Notes: generated by a model not told the origin, from the sequence alone. Counted from the first letter of the stretch, positions 36,063 to 44,872 are shown. The stretch: DNA of 64,000 nt from Streptomyces minutiscleroticus (GCF_014650875.1 NZ_BMVU01000034.1:1-64000); one strand, 5' to 3'. A program made the numbers and translations.

Positions 36063-36764
36063 TCAGGGCGCCAGGACGTCCAGTTCCCGGAGCGCGCCGA
36101 CGGCGATCTCGCGGGTGAGGCTCTCGGCGCGGTCCGCGTCGCCCGCGCGGACCGCCTCCGCGACCTGGACGTGCAGCGTCACGGCCGCCGGGTCGGGGTC
36201 CTCGAACATGACCTGGTGATGGGTGCGGCCCGTCAGGACCTCGGCGACCACGTCGCCGAGGCGCGCGAACATCTCGTTGCCGGAGGCGTTGAGGACGATC
36301 CGGTGGAAGGCGACGTCGTGCACCAGATAGCCCTCGAGCTGCTGGCCGCGTGAGGTGGCCACCATGCCGAGCGCGCACTCGGTGAGCTCGGCGCACTGCT
36401 CGGCGGTGGCGTGGCGGGCGGCGAGGCCGGCGGCGACCGGTTCGACGGCGGAGCGCAGCACGGTCAGGGAGCGCAGCTGGCGCGGGCGGTCGGCGCCCGC
36501 GAGGCGCCACCGGATGACCTGCGGGTCGTAGACGTTCCACTCGGCCGTCGGGCGGACGGTGACGCCGACGCGGCGGCGGGACTCCACCAGGTGCATGGAC
36601 TCCAGGACGCGGACGGCCTCGCGCATGACGGAGCGGGACACCTCGAAGCGCTGGGCCAGCTCGTCCGTGCGCAGCACGCTGCCCGGCGGATACTCGCCCG
36701 CTGTGATCGCCGGTCCGAGGGTGTCCAGTACATGGCCGTGCAGCCCTCGGCCCCGTGTGCTCAT
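36063..36764 (-). CDS. gntR: GntR-family regulator of gluconate genes
   Basis: A 233-residue FadR-subfamily regulator. The winged helix covers residues 1-75: LGPAITAGEYPPGSVLRTDE, LAQRFEVSRSVMREAVRVLESMHLV read in two parts, and a wing in RRRVGVTVRP. The FCD effector domain carries ligand-type acidic and His residues in VHDVAFHRIVLNASGNEMF. It is divergent from gntK-gntP, with two palindromes sharing GTCAGAC between them, so gluconate or 6-phosphogluconate probably relieves repression. ATG 36764 starts at MSTRGRGLHGHVLDTL; an ATG 11 codons earlier would overlap the operators' flank. Confidence 0.9.
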   Translation of the reverse strand: MSTRGRGLHGHVLDTLGPAITAGEYPPGSVLRTDELAQRFEVSRSVMREAVRVLESMHLVESRRRVGVTVRPTAEWNVYDPQVIRWRLAGADRPRQLRSLTVLRSAVEPVAAGLAARHATAEQCAELTECALGMVATSRGQQLEGYLVHDVAFHRIVLNASGNEMFARLGDVVAEVLTGRTHHQVMFEDPDPAAVTLHVQVAEAVRAGDADRAESLTREIAVGALRELDVLAP

Positions 36765-36796
36765 GGGGTCAGCGTACGAGGAGGGGCGCGGGAACA

Positions 36797-36844
36797 AAAA
36801 GTCAGACTTTTACATCACAGACTCTTGAATTAGTCAGACCTAAT
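36797..36844. promoter_or_regulatory. Two GntR operator palindromes in the gntR-gntK gap
   Basis: AAAAGTCAGACTTTT (36797-36811) is a perfect 15-bp palindrome, and ATTAGTCAGACCTAAT (36829-36844) has perfect outer arms. Both centre on GTCAGAC, 32 bases or three helical turns apart, in the only AT-rich segment nearby. The rest of 36765-36913 shows no gene. Confidence 0.8.
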
Positions 36845-36913
36845 GCGTTTCAGTGGCGTGAACGGACGCAACGGTCCACGGCGTCCGATGTCGATGAAGA
36901 CAGCGAGGCAGTG

Positions 36914-37429
36914 ATGAGCACCCCCCACGTCGTCGTAGTCATGGGCGTGGCAGGCACCGGGAAGACCACGATCGGTCCCCTGCTTGCGGCGCGGCTCGGC
37001 GTTCCGTACGCCGAGGGCGACGACTTCCACCCCGAGGCCAACATCGCCAAGATGTCGGCCGGGACGCCTCTGACGGACGACGACCGGTGGCCGTGGCTGG
37101 ACGCCATCGGCGCCTGGGCGCACGGACGTGCGGGGCAGGGCGGTGTGGTCAGCTGCTCGGCGCTGAAGCGGAGCTACCGCGACCGGCTGCGGGCCGCGGC
37201 TCCCGGCGTCGTCTTCGTCCACCTGGCCGGTGACCGGGCCCTCATCGAGGGCCGGATGGCCCAGCGGCGGGGGCACTTCATGCCGACGGCGCTGCTCGAC
37301 TCCCAGTTCGCCACCCTCCAGCCGCTGGAGGAGGACGAGGCGGGCGTCGCCGTGGACGTCTCCGGCGGCCCCGAGGAGATCGCCGACCGGGCCGTGACCG
37401 CACTGCACGACCTGAGGACGCCGCGCTGA
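36914..37429 (+). CDS. gntK: Gluconokinase
   Basis: A 171-residue P-loop kinase making 6-phosphogluconate from gluconate. The Walker A is VVVMGVAGTGKTTIG; the substrate region reads YAEGDDFHPEANIAKMSAGTP (two short family motifs), followed by LTDDDRWPWLDAI, VVSCSALKRSYRD and the lid RGHFMPTALLDSQF. Length is normal for the GntK/IdnK family. ATG 36914 follows GAGG. First gene of the gluconate unit, although 435 bases of repeat-rich DNA separate it from the permease gene. Confidence 0.95.
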   Translation: MSTPHVVVVMGVAGTGKTTIGPLLAARLGVPYAEGDDFHPEANIAKMSAGTPLTDDDRWPWLDAIGAWAHGRAGQGGVVSCSALKRSYRDRLRAAAPGVVFVHLAGDRALIEGRMAQRRGHFMPTALLDSQFATLQPLEEDEAGVAVDVSGGPEEIADRAVTALHDLRTPR

Positions 37430-37864
37430 ACCGGCGCGGTGGCGCGCGTACCGCACCCGGTACGGCGCCGCCGCGGTGCGGGGCCCGCCGGGACCGCGTT
37501 CGCTCACCCCGGTCCCGGGGACCCCGGTGAGCGATGGTCCCCGAGGCCGCCGCACGCCTTCGGCCCGCGCGGGCCGGCCGCGTACGGACGGGCCCGACCG
37601 CCCTCGTACGCAACGGTCCGCGAGGACCGCGCACCACCAGGTCCGTGAGGACCACCGCGCACCACCGCGGCCCGCACGGGCCGCCGCGCACCACCGCGGT
37701 TCGCGCGGACCCCGTACGGACGGGGCCCGCGCGGGCCACCGGAACACCGCGGTCCCGCGGGACCGCAGCCGCCCGCGTCCGGGTGTGCCGCGCACCGTCG
37801 CGGCACGGCACCGGCACGGGAGGCACCTCCCCCGCCCCCACCCGTAACCATGCAAGGAAAGACC
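37430..37864. repeat. Repeat-rich spacer inside the gntK-gntP unit
   Basis: No gene seen. Units containing CGCGCACCACC recur three times between about 37625 and 37695, alternating with CGGTCCGCGAGGACC- and GCCCGCGCGGGCC-type palindromes at spacings of about 30-35 bases. It could fold into several hairpins that attenuate gntP relative to gntK. Confidence 0.55.
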
Positions 37865-39262
37865 GTGACCAGTCTCAGCGTCGAGATGCTGGCAGCGGAT
37901 GCCGTCGAGCCGATCACCTCGGCGGGCCATGCCCAGCTGGGCATCGCCGTCCTGGCGGGCATCGCCGTCATCGTCCTGCTCATCACGAAGTTCAAGCTCC
38001 ACGCGTTCCTGGCGCTGACCATCGGGTCGCTGGCGCTCGGCGCGTTCGCCGGGGCGCCGCTCGACAAGGCCATCTCCAGCTTCACCGCCGGTCTCGGCTC
38101 GACCGTCTCCGGCGTGGGCGTGCTGATCGCCCTGGGCGCCGTCCTCGGCAAGCTGCTCGCGGACTCCGGCGGTGCCGACCAGATCGTGGACACCATCCTC
38201 GCCAAGGCGGGCGGGCGCTCCATGCCGTGGGCGATGGTGCTGATCGCCTCGGTGATCGGCCTGCCGCTCTTCTTCGAGGTCGGCATCGTCCTGCTCATCC
38301 CGGTCGTGCTGATGGTGGCCAAGCGCGGCAGCTACTCGCTCATGCGGATCGGCGTCCCCGCGCTCGCGGGCCTGTCCGTGATGCACGCCCTCATCCCGCC
38401 GCACCCCGGCCCGCTGGCCGCGATCGACGCGGTGGACGCGAACCTCGGCCTGACGCTGGCGCTCGGCGTCCTCGTCGCGATTCCGACCGTGGTCATCGCC
38501 GGTCCGGTGTTCTCGAAGTACGCCGCCCGCTGGGTGGACGTCGCCGCGCCGGAGAAGATGATCCCGCAGCGCGCCTCCGAGGACCTTCAGAAGCGGCCCG
38601 GCTTCGGCGCGACCATCGTCACCGTGCTGCTGCCGGTCGTGCTGATGCTGTCCAAGGCGCTGGTCGACATCGTCGTCGACGACCCCGGGCACACCGTGCA
38701 GCGGGTCTTCGACGTGATCGGCTCGCCGCTGGTCGCGCTGCTGGCGGCCGTACTCGTCGGCATGTTCACGCTGGGCCGCGCGGCCGGGTTCACCAAGGAG
38801 CGCCTCTCCACGACCGTGGAGAGGTCGCTGGCGCCGATCGCGGGCATCCTGCTGATCGTCGGCGCGGGCGGCGGCTTCAAGCAGACGCTGATCGACTCCG
38901 GCGTGGGCCAGATGGTCCTGGAGATCTCCAAGGACTGGTCGATCCCCGGGCTGCTGCTCGCCTGGCTGATCGCCGTGGCGATCCGGCTCGCGACCGGCTC
39001 GGCGACCGTCGCCACCATCTCGGCGGCCGGTCTCGTCACCCCGCTCGCGGCCGACATGTCGAGCACGCACGTCGCGCTCCTGGTCCTCGCCATCGGCGCC
39101 GGCTCGGTGTTCTTCAGCCACGTCAACGACGCGGGGTTCTGGCTGGTCAAGGAGTACTTCGGACTGAACGTCGGACAGACGGTCAAGACCTGGTCCGTGA
39201 TGGAGACGGTCATCTCCGTGGTCGGCGTCGCCGTGGTCCTGCTGCTGTCCCTGGTGATCTAG
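37865..39262 (+). CDS. gntP: GntP-family gluconate permease
   Basis: A 465-residue membrane transporter with about 12-14 hydrophobic helices. Family segments are FLALTIGSLALGAFAG, GVGVLIALGAVLGKLLADSG, IGLPLFFEVGIVLLIPVVLM, VMHALIPPHPGPLAAIDAV, LIVGAGGGFKQTLIDSGVG and FSHVNDAGFWLVKEYFGL. It imports gluconate with protons. GTG 37865 follows AAGGA at a fitting distance; an ATG five codons earlier contains that ribosome site and is less likely. It ends at a strong terminator shared with the convergent FAD dehydrogenase. Confidence 0.94.
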   Translation: MTSLSVEMLAADAVEPITSAGHAQLGIAVLAGIAVIVLLITKFKLHAFLALTIGSLALGAFAGAPLDKAISSFTAGLGSTVSGVGVLIALGAVLGKLLADSGGADQIVDTILAKAGGRSMPWAMVLIASVIGLPLFFEVGIVLLIPVVLMVAKRGSYSLMRIGVPALAGLSVMHALIPPHPGPLAAIDAVDANLGLTLALGVLVAIPTVVIAGPVFSKYAARWVDVAAPEKMIPQRASEDLQKRPGFGATIVTVLLPVVLMLSKALVDIVVDDPGHTVQRVFDVIGSPLVALLAAVLVGMFTLGRAAGFTKERLSTTVERSLAPIAGILLIVGAGGGFKQTLIDSGVGQMVLEISKDWSIPGLLLAWLIAVAIRLATGSATVATISAAGLVTPLAADMSSTHVALLVLAIGAGSVFFSHVNDAGFWLVKEYFGLNVGQTVKTWSVMETVISVVGVAVVLLLSLVI

Positions 39263-39360
39263 CCCCGCTCCCGGACCGGAGCCGCGCGGTGGTTCCGGTC
39301 CCTTGCGGAGCCGCGCGACGGTTCCGGTTCTCGGCCGGCGCCGTACGGCCGTAGGGAACG

Positions 39361-39406
39361 GCCGGAGGCCCCACTCGCTCCTCGCGGAGCGGCTGGGGCC
39401 TCCGGC
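39361..39406. terminator. Terminator between gntP and the FAD dehydrogenase
   Basis: Perfect 13-bp arms GCCGGAGGCCCCA (39361-39373) and TGGGGCCTCCGGC (39394-39406) with an inner GCTCC/GGAGC stem. Confidence 0.85.
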
Positions 39407-39469
39407 GTCTCCGGCCCTCACGGCCCGCGGGACCAAGCGGGTACGGGTGCGGGCACGGGTGCGGGTGCC

Positions 39470-41125
39470 TCATCCCACCGCCCGGGCCGCCGCCCGGCCC
39501 GCCGCGCGGCCCGAGAACAGGCAGCCGCCGAGGAACGTGCCCTCCAGGGAGCGGTAGCCGTGGACGCCGCCCCCGCCGAAGCCGGCGGCCTCGCCGGCCG
39601 CGTACACGCCCGGCAGCGGCAGGCCGCCGTCCGTCAGGACCCGGGACGACAGGTCCGTCTCCAGGCCGCCGAGCGTCTTGCGGGTGAGGATGTTCAGGCG
39701 CACGGCGATCAGGGGGCCCGCCTCCGGGTCGAGGATGCGGTGCGGGGCGGCGGTGCGGATCAGCCGGTCGCCGAGGTACCTGCGGGCGCCGTGGACGGCG
39801 GTGACCTGGAGGTCCTTGGTGAACGGGTTGGCGACCTCCCGGTCGCGCGCGACGATCTCGCGGCGCAGCGCGGCCTCGTCGATGAGGGGTTCGCGGGTGA
39901 GCGCGTTCATGCCCCGGACGAGGTCGCCGAGGTCCTTCTCCACGACGAAGTCGGCGCCGTGCTCCATGAACGCCCGCACCGGACCGGGGACGTCGGTGCG
40001 CGCCCGTTCGAACACGCCGCGGACGGATCTGCCGGTCAGGTCGGGGTTCTGCTCGGAGCCCGAGAGCGCGAACTCCTTGCCGATGATCTTCCGGTCGAGC
40101 ACGAACCACGTGTAGTCGTACCCGGTCCGCATGATGTGCTCCAGCGTGCCGAGCGTGTCGAAGCCCGGGAACAGCGGCACCGGCAGGCGCCGGCCGAGGG
40201 CGTCCAGCCAGAGGGAGGACGGGCCGGGCAGGACGCGGATGCCGTGGTTCTCCCAGACCGGGTTCCAGTTCTGCAGGCCCTCGGTGTAGTGCCACATGCG
40301 GTCGCGGTTGATCAGGCGCGCGCCCGCCGCCTCGGCGACGGCGAGCATCTTCCCGTCGACGTGCGCGGGGACGCCCGAGACCATGCGCCCGGGCGGGCGG
40401 CCGAGCCGCTCGGGCCAGTGGGCGCGGACGAGGTCGTGGTCGCCGCCGATGCCGCCGGAGGTGACGATCACCGCCTGGGCCCGGAGCTCGAAGGCGCCGG
40501 CGACGGCGCGGCTGCTGGCCTGCCCGCGCGCGACGTCCGAGGGTTCGAGGACCTCGCCGGTGACGGTGTCCACGGTGCCCGCGCTGCGGGCGAGGCCGGT
40601 CACCCGGTGCCGGAACCGCAGGTCGACGAGGCCGCGGGCCGCCCCCTCCCGCACCCGGCGCTCGAAGGGCGCGACGAGGCCGGGGCCGGTGCCCCAGGTG
40701 ATGTGGAAGCGGGGGACGGAGTTGCCGTGCCCGCGCGCGTCGTAGCCGCCGCGCTCGGCCCAGCCGACCACCGGGAAGAACCGCACGCCCTGCCGGTGCA
40801 GCCAGGAGCGCTTCTCGCCCGCCGCGAAGTCGACGTACGCCTCGGCCCACCTGCGCGGCCACTCGTCCTCGGGACGGTCGAAGCCGGCGGTGCCCATCCA
40901 GTCCTGCAGGGCGAGGCCGTGGCTGTCGCGGATGCGCAGGCGGCGCTGCTCGGGCGAGTCCACGAGGAACAGGCCGCCGAAGGACCAGTGGGCCTGGCCG
41001 CCGAGGGACTGCTCGGGCTCCTGGTCCAGCAGGATCACCCTGCGTCCCGCGTCGGCGAGCTCCGCGGTCGCCGCGAGGCCGGCGAGGCCCGCCCCGATCA
41101 CGATCACATCCGCGTCGTACGCCAT
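39470..41125 (-). CDS. FAD-binding dehydrogenase (fumarate reductase/KstD-like)
   Basis: A 551-residue flavoprotein of the FAD_binding_2 family. Dinucleotide motif: DVIVIGAGLAGLAATAELA with the ribose Glu/Asp in RVILLDQEPEQSLGGQA. Further features are WSFGGLFLVDSPEQRR, VIVTSGGIGGDHDLVRAHWP and the C-terminal flavin loop GVYAAGEAAGFGGGGVHGYR. Relatives annotated as 3-ketosteroid dehydrogenases often have unrelated substrates; the substrate is unknown. No signal peptide. It converges with gntP and is divergent from the DMT permease gene with a 200-base gap. Confidence 0.88.
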   Translation of the reverse strand: MAYDADVIVIGAGLAGLAATAELADAGRRVILLDQEPEQSLGGQAHWSFGGLFLVDSPEQRRLRIRDSHGLALQDWMGTAGFDRPEDEWPRRWAEAYVDFAAGEKRSWLHRQGVRFFPVVGWAERGGYDARGHGNSVPRFHITWGTGPGLVAPFERRVREGAARGLVDLRFRHRVTGLARSAGTVDTVTGEVLEPSDVARGQASSRAVAGAFELRAQAVIVTSGGIGGDHDLVRAHWPERLGRPPGRMVSGVPAHVDGKMLAVAEAAGARLINRDRMWHYTEGLQNWNPVWENHGIRVLPGPSSLWLDALGRRLPVPLFPGFDTLGTLEHIMRTGYDYTWFVLDRKIIGKEFALSGSEQNPDLTGRSVRGVFERARTDVPGPVRAFMEHGADFVVEKDLGDLVRGMNALTREPLIDEAALRREIVARDREVANPFTKDLQVTAVHGARRYLGDRLIRTAAPHRILDPEAGPLIAVRLNILTRKTLGGLETDLSSRVLTDGGLPLPGVYAAGEAAGFGGGGVHGYRSLEGTFLGGCLFSGRAAGRAAARAVG

Positions 41126-41324
41126 GGTCCGCCCTTCGCACCGAGGCCGTGCACCAGGGAGGTGGACCGCCGGTTACCGATGAGTTCCGATCCTTGGACA
41201 ACCCGGTGACCGGCGTCAACCGTCCGGCGGCGCGTACCCGGGGGCGGACCGGGCGGCGGAGCGCTATCGTCGATCGGACACCCGCCCTTGGACGGTTCCT
41301 CCCATCTCCCCAGAGGTGCGTCGC

Positions 41325-42218
41325 GTGTCGGTCCTCGTCCTCGTCCTCGCCGTGACCGCCGCCTGCTGCCTGGGCATCGGGTTCGTCCTCCAGCAGAGCG
41401 CCGCGCAGCGGGCGCCGCTCGGCGACTTCCTCTCCCCCCGGCTGCTGCTCGACCTGGTGCGGGTGCCGCGCTGGCTGGGCGGCATGGGCTTCATGGCGTG
41501 CGGCATGGTGCTCGGCGCGCTCGCCCTGTCCCGGGGCGAACTCTCCCTGGTGGAGCCGCTGCTCGCGACGAACCTGCTGTTCGCGCTGGCCCTGTCGCGC
41601 AGATGGACCGGGCAGCCGCTCGGCCGCCAGGGGTGGGCGGGGCTCACGCTGCTCGCGGGCGGGGTGACGGCGTTCCTCCTGGCGGGCGAACCGCGCGGCG
41701 GCAGCGCGGTCACCGATCCGCTCCGCCACTGGCTGGTCGTCGGCATCGTGCTGGGACTGGCCGCGCTGCTCACGGCGTACGCGCGCAGATCGCGGATGAG
41801 CCACGCGCCCGTGCTGCTGGCCGTGGCGGCGGGCCTGCTGTACGGCCTGCAGGACGCGCTCACCCGGGTGAGCGGCGAGCGGCTGGCCGAGGGCGGGTGG
41901 CCGGGGTTCTTCACCGGCTGGCAGCCGTACGCCGTGCTGGTGCTCGGGATCACCGGCCTGGTGCTCGTGCAGAGCGCCTTCGAGACGGCGCCGCTGCGGA
42001 TGTCGCTGCCCGCGCTCACGGCGGCGCAGCCGCTGGCCGGGATCGCCTGCGGCGTGGGCTTCCTCGGCGACCGCCTGCGCACGGACGCGGGGTCGCTCGC
42101 CGGGGAGTCCGCGGGGCTCGCGGCCGTCGTGGCGGGCATCGTGCTCCTCGGTCTGCACCCGGCGATGCCGCGCGACATCTCGCCGGACGAACGGGCCCGG
42201 GACCTGCAGTCCCACTGA
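41325..42218 (+). CDS. DMT-superfamily permease (EamA-like)
   Basis: A 297-residue membrane protein with about ten hydrophobic helices, starting with VSVLVLVLAVTAACCLGIG and including LSLVEPLLATNLLFALALSR and a duplicated half, VLLAVAAGLLYGLQDALTRV. This is the drug/metabolite exporter fold. GTG 41325 is used because AGAGG (41312-41316) is well spaced; GTG 41316 overlaps that site. The cytosolic tail ends RARDLQSH. Cargo unknown. A 7-bp tandem repeat follows the stop codon. Confidence 0.82.
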   Translation: MSVLVLVLAVTAACCLGIGFVLQQSAAQRAPLGDFLSPRLLLDLVRVPRWLGGMGFMACGMVLGALALSRGELSLVEPLLATNLLFALALSRRWTGQPLGRQGWAGLTLLAGGVTAFLLAGEPRGGSAVTDPLRHWLVVGIVLGLAALLTAYARRSRMSHAPVLLAVAAGLLYGLQDALTRVSGERLAEGGWPGFFTGWQPYAVLVLGITGLVLVQSAFETAPLRMSLPALTAAQPLAGIACGVGFLGDRLRTDAGSLAGESAGLAAVVAGIVLLGLHPAMPRDISPDERARDLQSH

Positions 42219-42237
42219 CCCGGAGCCGACCGGCCAC

Positions 42238-42279
42238 CGGCTGTCGGCTGTCGGCTGTCGGCTGTCGGCTGTCGGCTGT
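42238..42279 (+). repeat. Six perfect copies of the 7-mer CGGCTGT
   Basis: Uninterrupted 42-bp tandem array between the DMT and NUDIX genes, followed by one more CGG. A likely slippage-prone, polymorphic locus. Confidence 0.95.
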
Positions 42280-42328
42280 CGGCGGACCGCACGGCCCCGG
42301 GCCCGGGGGCGGCTGGTTGGATGGGGAC

Positions 42329-42970
42329 ATGAGCGCAGACGGCGGCACGGACGGTACGAGCGGCACGGGCGGTGCGGGCGGCACCGGTGGTGCGGGCGGC
42401 ACGAGCGGTACGGACGGTACCGGTGGTGCGGACGGTGCGGACGTCCTGAGCGGCTCCGGGTCCGCCGACGAGATCCTGGACATCGTGGACGCGGAGGACC
42501 GGGTGATCGGTCGGGCGCCGCGCGGGGAGGCGTACGCCAAGGGGCTGCGGCACCGGTGTGTGTTCGTGCGCGTCGAGGACGCCGAGGGGAGGCTGTTCGT
42601 GCACCGCCGCACCGCGACCAAGCTCATCTTCCCCTCCCTGTACGACCTGTTCGTCGGCGGGGTCGTCGGGGCGGGCGAGACGTACGACGACGCGGCGCTG
42701 CGCGAGGCCGAGGAGGAACTGGGCGTCACGGGGCTGCCGCGCCCCGAGCCGCTGTTCAGGTTCCTCTACGACGGCGGGGCCGGCCGGACCTGGTGGTCGG
42801 CGGTGTACCAGGTGCGCTGCGACCTGCCCGTGCGCCCGCAGCCCGAGGAGGTCGCCTGGCACGCCTTCCTGCCGCCGGACGAGGTGGAGCGGCGCCTGGC
42901 GGAGTGGGAGTGGGTGCCGGACGGGCTGGCGGCCCACGAGCGGTTCCTGGCGCACCGGCGGGCGGGCTGA
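42329..42970 (+). CDS. NUDIX hydrolase with a Gly/Thr-repeat N-terminus
   Basis: A 213-residue protein. The NUDIX box is canonical, from GGVVGAGETYDDAALREAEE to ELGV, with the metal Glu residues intact. Upstream, IVDAEDRVIGRAPRGEAYAKG and HRCVFVRVEDAEGRLFVHRR resemble IPP-isomerase-like NUDIX proteins (YfcD type). Residues 4-38 are a low-complexity tract of GGT, GGA and DGT triplets, encoded by near-tandem 15-18 bp units. ATG 42329 follows GGATGGGGAC, a weak site; an internal start after the repeat is possible. Substrate unknown. Confidence 0.85.
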   Translation: MSADGGTDGTSGTGGAGGTGGAGGTSGTDGTGGADGADVLSGSGSADEILDIVDAEDRVIGRAPRGEAYAKGLRHRCVFVRVEDAEGRLFVHRRTATKLIFPSLYDLFVGGVVGAGETYDDAALREAEEELGVTGLPRPEPLFRFLYDGGAGRTWWSAVYQVRCDLPVRPQPEEVAWHAFLPPDEVERRLAEWEWVPDGLAAHERFLAHRRAG

Positions 42971-43116
42971 ACCCCGGCGGCGGACCGGGAACCCGGCGGC
43001 GGACCGGCGGACGGGCTGGAACCTCGGCGCCGGGCCGGGGCCCCGGCCGCCGGGCCGCACGCCGTCCCGCACCGGCGCCGCGCGTCCCCGCCGACCTGCC
43101 TCGATAGGCTCTCGGT

Positions 43117-43509
43117 GTGATCGACTTCGTGCGGAACGTCCGGCTGTGGTTCGCGCCCGAGCGGGTACGGGAGGAGGGCGGCACGCCCGACTACCGGTTC
43201 TCACTGGCCAACGAGCGCACCTTCCTCGCCTGGCTGCGCACCGCCCTGGCGCTGATCGGCGGCGGCTTCGCCGTGGACCAGTTCCTGCCGGACCTGCGGT
43301 GGGGCTGGCGGGTCGGGCTCGCGCTCGCGCTGCTCGCCGCCGGGGTGCTCAGCTCCCTGCGCGCGGTGAACCACTGGGTGCGCTGCGAGCGGGCGATCCG
43401 GCGCGGCGAGGACCTGCCGGCGTCCCGGTTCCCCGCCGTGCTGAGCCTGGCGGTGGCCGTCGTGGCCCTGGTGATGGTCGTCGTCGTGCTCGCCGGCTGG
43501 GAGGGATGA
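43117..43509 (+). CDS. DUF202 (YidH-type) membrane protein
   Basis: A 130-residue protein with three hydrophobic helices (AWLRTALALIGGGFAVDQFL, WRVGLALALLAAGVLSSL and FPAVLSLAVAVVALVMVVVV). The conserved DUF202 segment RFSLANERTFLAWLRTALAL is present. Function unknown; YidH-type proteins are small inner-membrane proteins. Its TGA overlaps the ATG of the next DUF202 gene (ATGA). Confidence 0.88.
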   Translation: MIDFVRNVRLWFAPERVREEGGTPDYRFSLANERTFLAWLRTALALIGGGFAVDQFLPDLRWGWRVGLALALLAAGVLSSLRAVNHWVRCERAIRRGEDLPASRFPAVLSLAVAVVALVMVVVVLAGWEG

Positions 43510-43826
43510 GCGCCCCCGCCCGCGATCCGGGCCTGCAGCCGGAGCGCACCCGCCTCGCCTGGCGGCGCACCACCCTGTCCGGCGCGGTGGCGGCGGTCCT
43601 CGCCGTCAGGAGCGCGCTGCACGGCGGCCCCACGCCCGCCGGGATCGTGGCCGCCGCGCTGTGCTGCCTGCTGTGGCTGGGCTTCCTCGCCCTGGCGCAC
43701 CGCCGCATCCGCGCGCTGGCGGCGGCCGCGGCGGACGGCGTGCCGGTCCTCACGCCCCGGCACGCCTCGGCGGCGGCCCTGTGCACGGTGGCCCTGGCGG
43801 TGTGCGCGGCGGCACTGCTGTTCTGA
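43506..43826 (+). CDS. Second DUF202 membrane protein
   Basis: A 106-residue protein with the DUF202 start PGLQPERTRLAWRRTTLSGA and three hydrophobic helices, the last ending the chain (ALCTVALAVCAAALLF). The ATGA overlap with the preceding DUF202 gene means coupled translation, so the two probably form a hetero-oligomeric membrane complex. Function unknown. Confidence 0.87.
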   Translation: MSAPARDPGLQPERTRLAWRRTTLSGAVAAVLAVRSALHGGPTPAGIVAAALCCLLWLGFLALAHRRIRALAAAAADGVPVLTPRHASAAALCTVALAVCAAALLF

Positions 43827-43875
43827 CCACCACCACCGCGCCCGCGACCGCGACCGCGCCCGCTCGCTCCGTCCT

Positions 43876-43946
43876 CCGGTCCTGGCCCTGGCCGGTCCTG
43901 GTCCCGGCCCTGCCCCTAGTCCTGACCCTCGTCCTCGTCCTCGTCC
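43876..43946 (+). repeat. Hexanucleotide-like repeat crossing the stop of the quinone oxidoreductase
   Basis: GGTCCTGGCC-type units outside the gene continue as three TCGTCC copies (43929-43946) inside it, read leftward as an Asp-Glu run in the C-terminal tail GQDEDEDEGQD. Expansion here would change the protein's tail length. Confidence 0.7.
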
Positions 43947-44872
43947 TGGCCCACGGTGACCACGATCTTGCCGCGGGTGCGGCCCTCCTGGTTGCTGCGG
44001 TGCGCGTCCGCCGCCCGCTCCAGCGGGTACGTCTCGGAGACGTGCACCGTGAGGACGCCCTGCTCGCACAGGTCCGACAGGTGCTGGAGGTCCGCCGGGT
44101 CGGGGCGGACGAAGTGGTAGAGGCCGCCGAAGTCGGTCACGGCCGGGTCGACGATCGAGGCCAGCCGGCCCTCCGGGGTGAGCACCTCGGCGGAGGCCCG
44201 CAGGGCGTCGCCGCCGACCGTGTCGAAGGCGGCGTCGACCCCGCCGGGGGCGAGGGCGCGCACGCGGTCGGCCAGGCCCTCGCCGTACTCGACGGGTTCG
44301 CCGCCCAGTTCGCGCACGTAGTCGTGGTTGTGCCCGCTCGCCGTGCCGATGACGCGGGCGCCCAGATGGCGGGCCAGCTGCACCGCGACGGAGCCGACGC
44401 CGCCCGCCGCCGCGTGCACGAGGACGGTGTCGCCGCTCCGCACGTTCAGCAGCCTGCCGAGCGCCTGGTACGCGGTGAGACCCACCAGGGGCAGTCCCGC
44501 GGCCTCCTCGAAGCCGAGGTTGCGGGGCTTGCGGGCGAGGGTGCGCACCGGGGCCGCCACGTACTCGGCGAAGGTGCCGTGCGCGAGGAAGTCCTCCCGT
44601 ACGTACCCGATGACCTCGTCGCCGGCGCAGAACTCCGGGACCGCGACGCCGGGACGGACCACCACTCCGGAGACGTCCCAGCCCGGGACCACCGGGAACA
44701 CCGTGTCCAGCATGCCGTCCAGGTGGCCCTCCCGGCACTTCCAGTCGACCGGGTTGACGGACGCCGCGCGGACCTTCACCAGGACCTTGTCGGGGCCGAC
44801 CTTGGGGTCGGGCACGTCGCCGAACTCCAGGACCTCGGGCCCGCCGTACCGGTCGTAAGTGATCGCCTTCAT
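43916..44872 (-). CDS. NADPH:quinone oxidoreductase-like enzyme (zinc-free MDR)
   Basis: A 318-residue medium-chain reductase of the quinone oxidoreductase/zeta-crystallin type. MKAITYDRYGGPEVLEFGDV opens the catalytic domain; SVNPVDWKCREGHLDG and VPGWDVSGVVV follow; the nucleotide site is VLVHAAAGGVGSVAVQLARH. The structural-zinc cysteines of alcohol dehydrogenases are absent, as expected. ATG 44872 is at the conserved family start. The C-terminus ends in an acidic repeat tail not typical of the family. It probably reduces quinones or enones. Confidence 0.9.
   Translation of the reverse strand: MKAITYDRYGGPEVLEFGDVPDPKVGPDKVLVKVRAASVNPVDWKCREGHLDGMLDTVFPVVPGWDVSGVVVRPGVAVPEFCAGDEVIGYVREDFLAHGTFAEYVAAPVRTLARKPRNLGFEEAAGLPLVGLTAYQALGRLLNVRSGDTVLVHAAAGGVGSVAVQLARHLGARVIGTASGHNHDYVRELGGEPVEYGEGLADRVRALAPGGVDAAFDTVGGDALRASAEVLTPEGRLASIVDPAVTDFGGLYHFVRPDPADLQHLSDLCEQGVLTVHVSETYPLERAADAHRSNQEGRTRGKIVVTVGQDEDEDEGQD

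Noticed and set aside
42238..42279. 7-mer array as a CRISPR or replication origin iteron
   Set aside because: No spacers, no DnaA boxes or AT-rich region nearby; a simple microsatellite.
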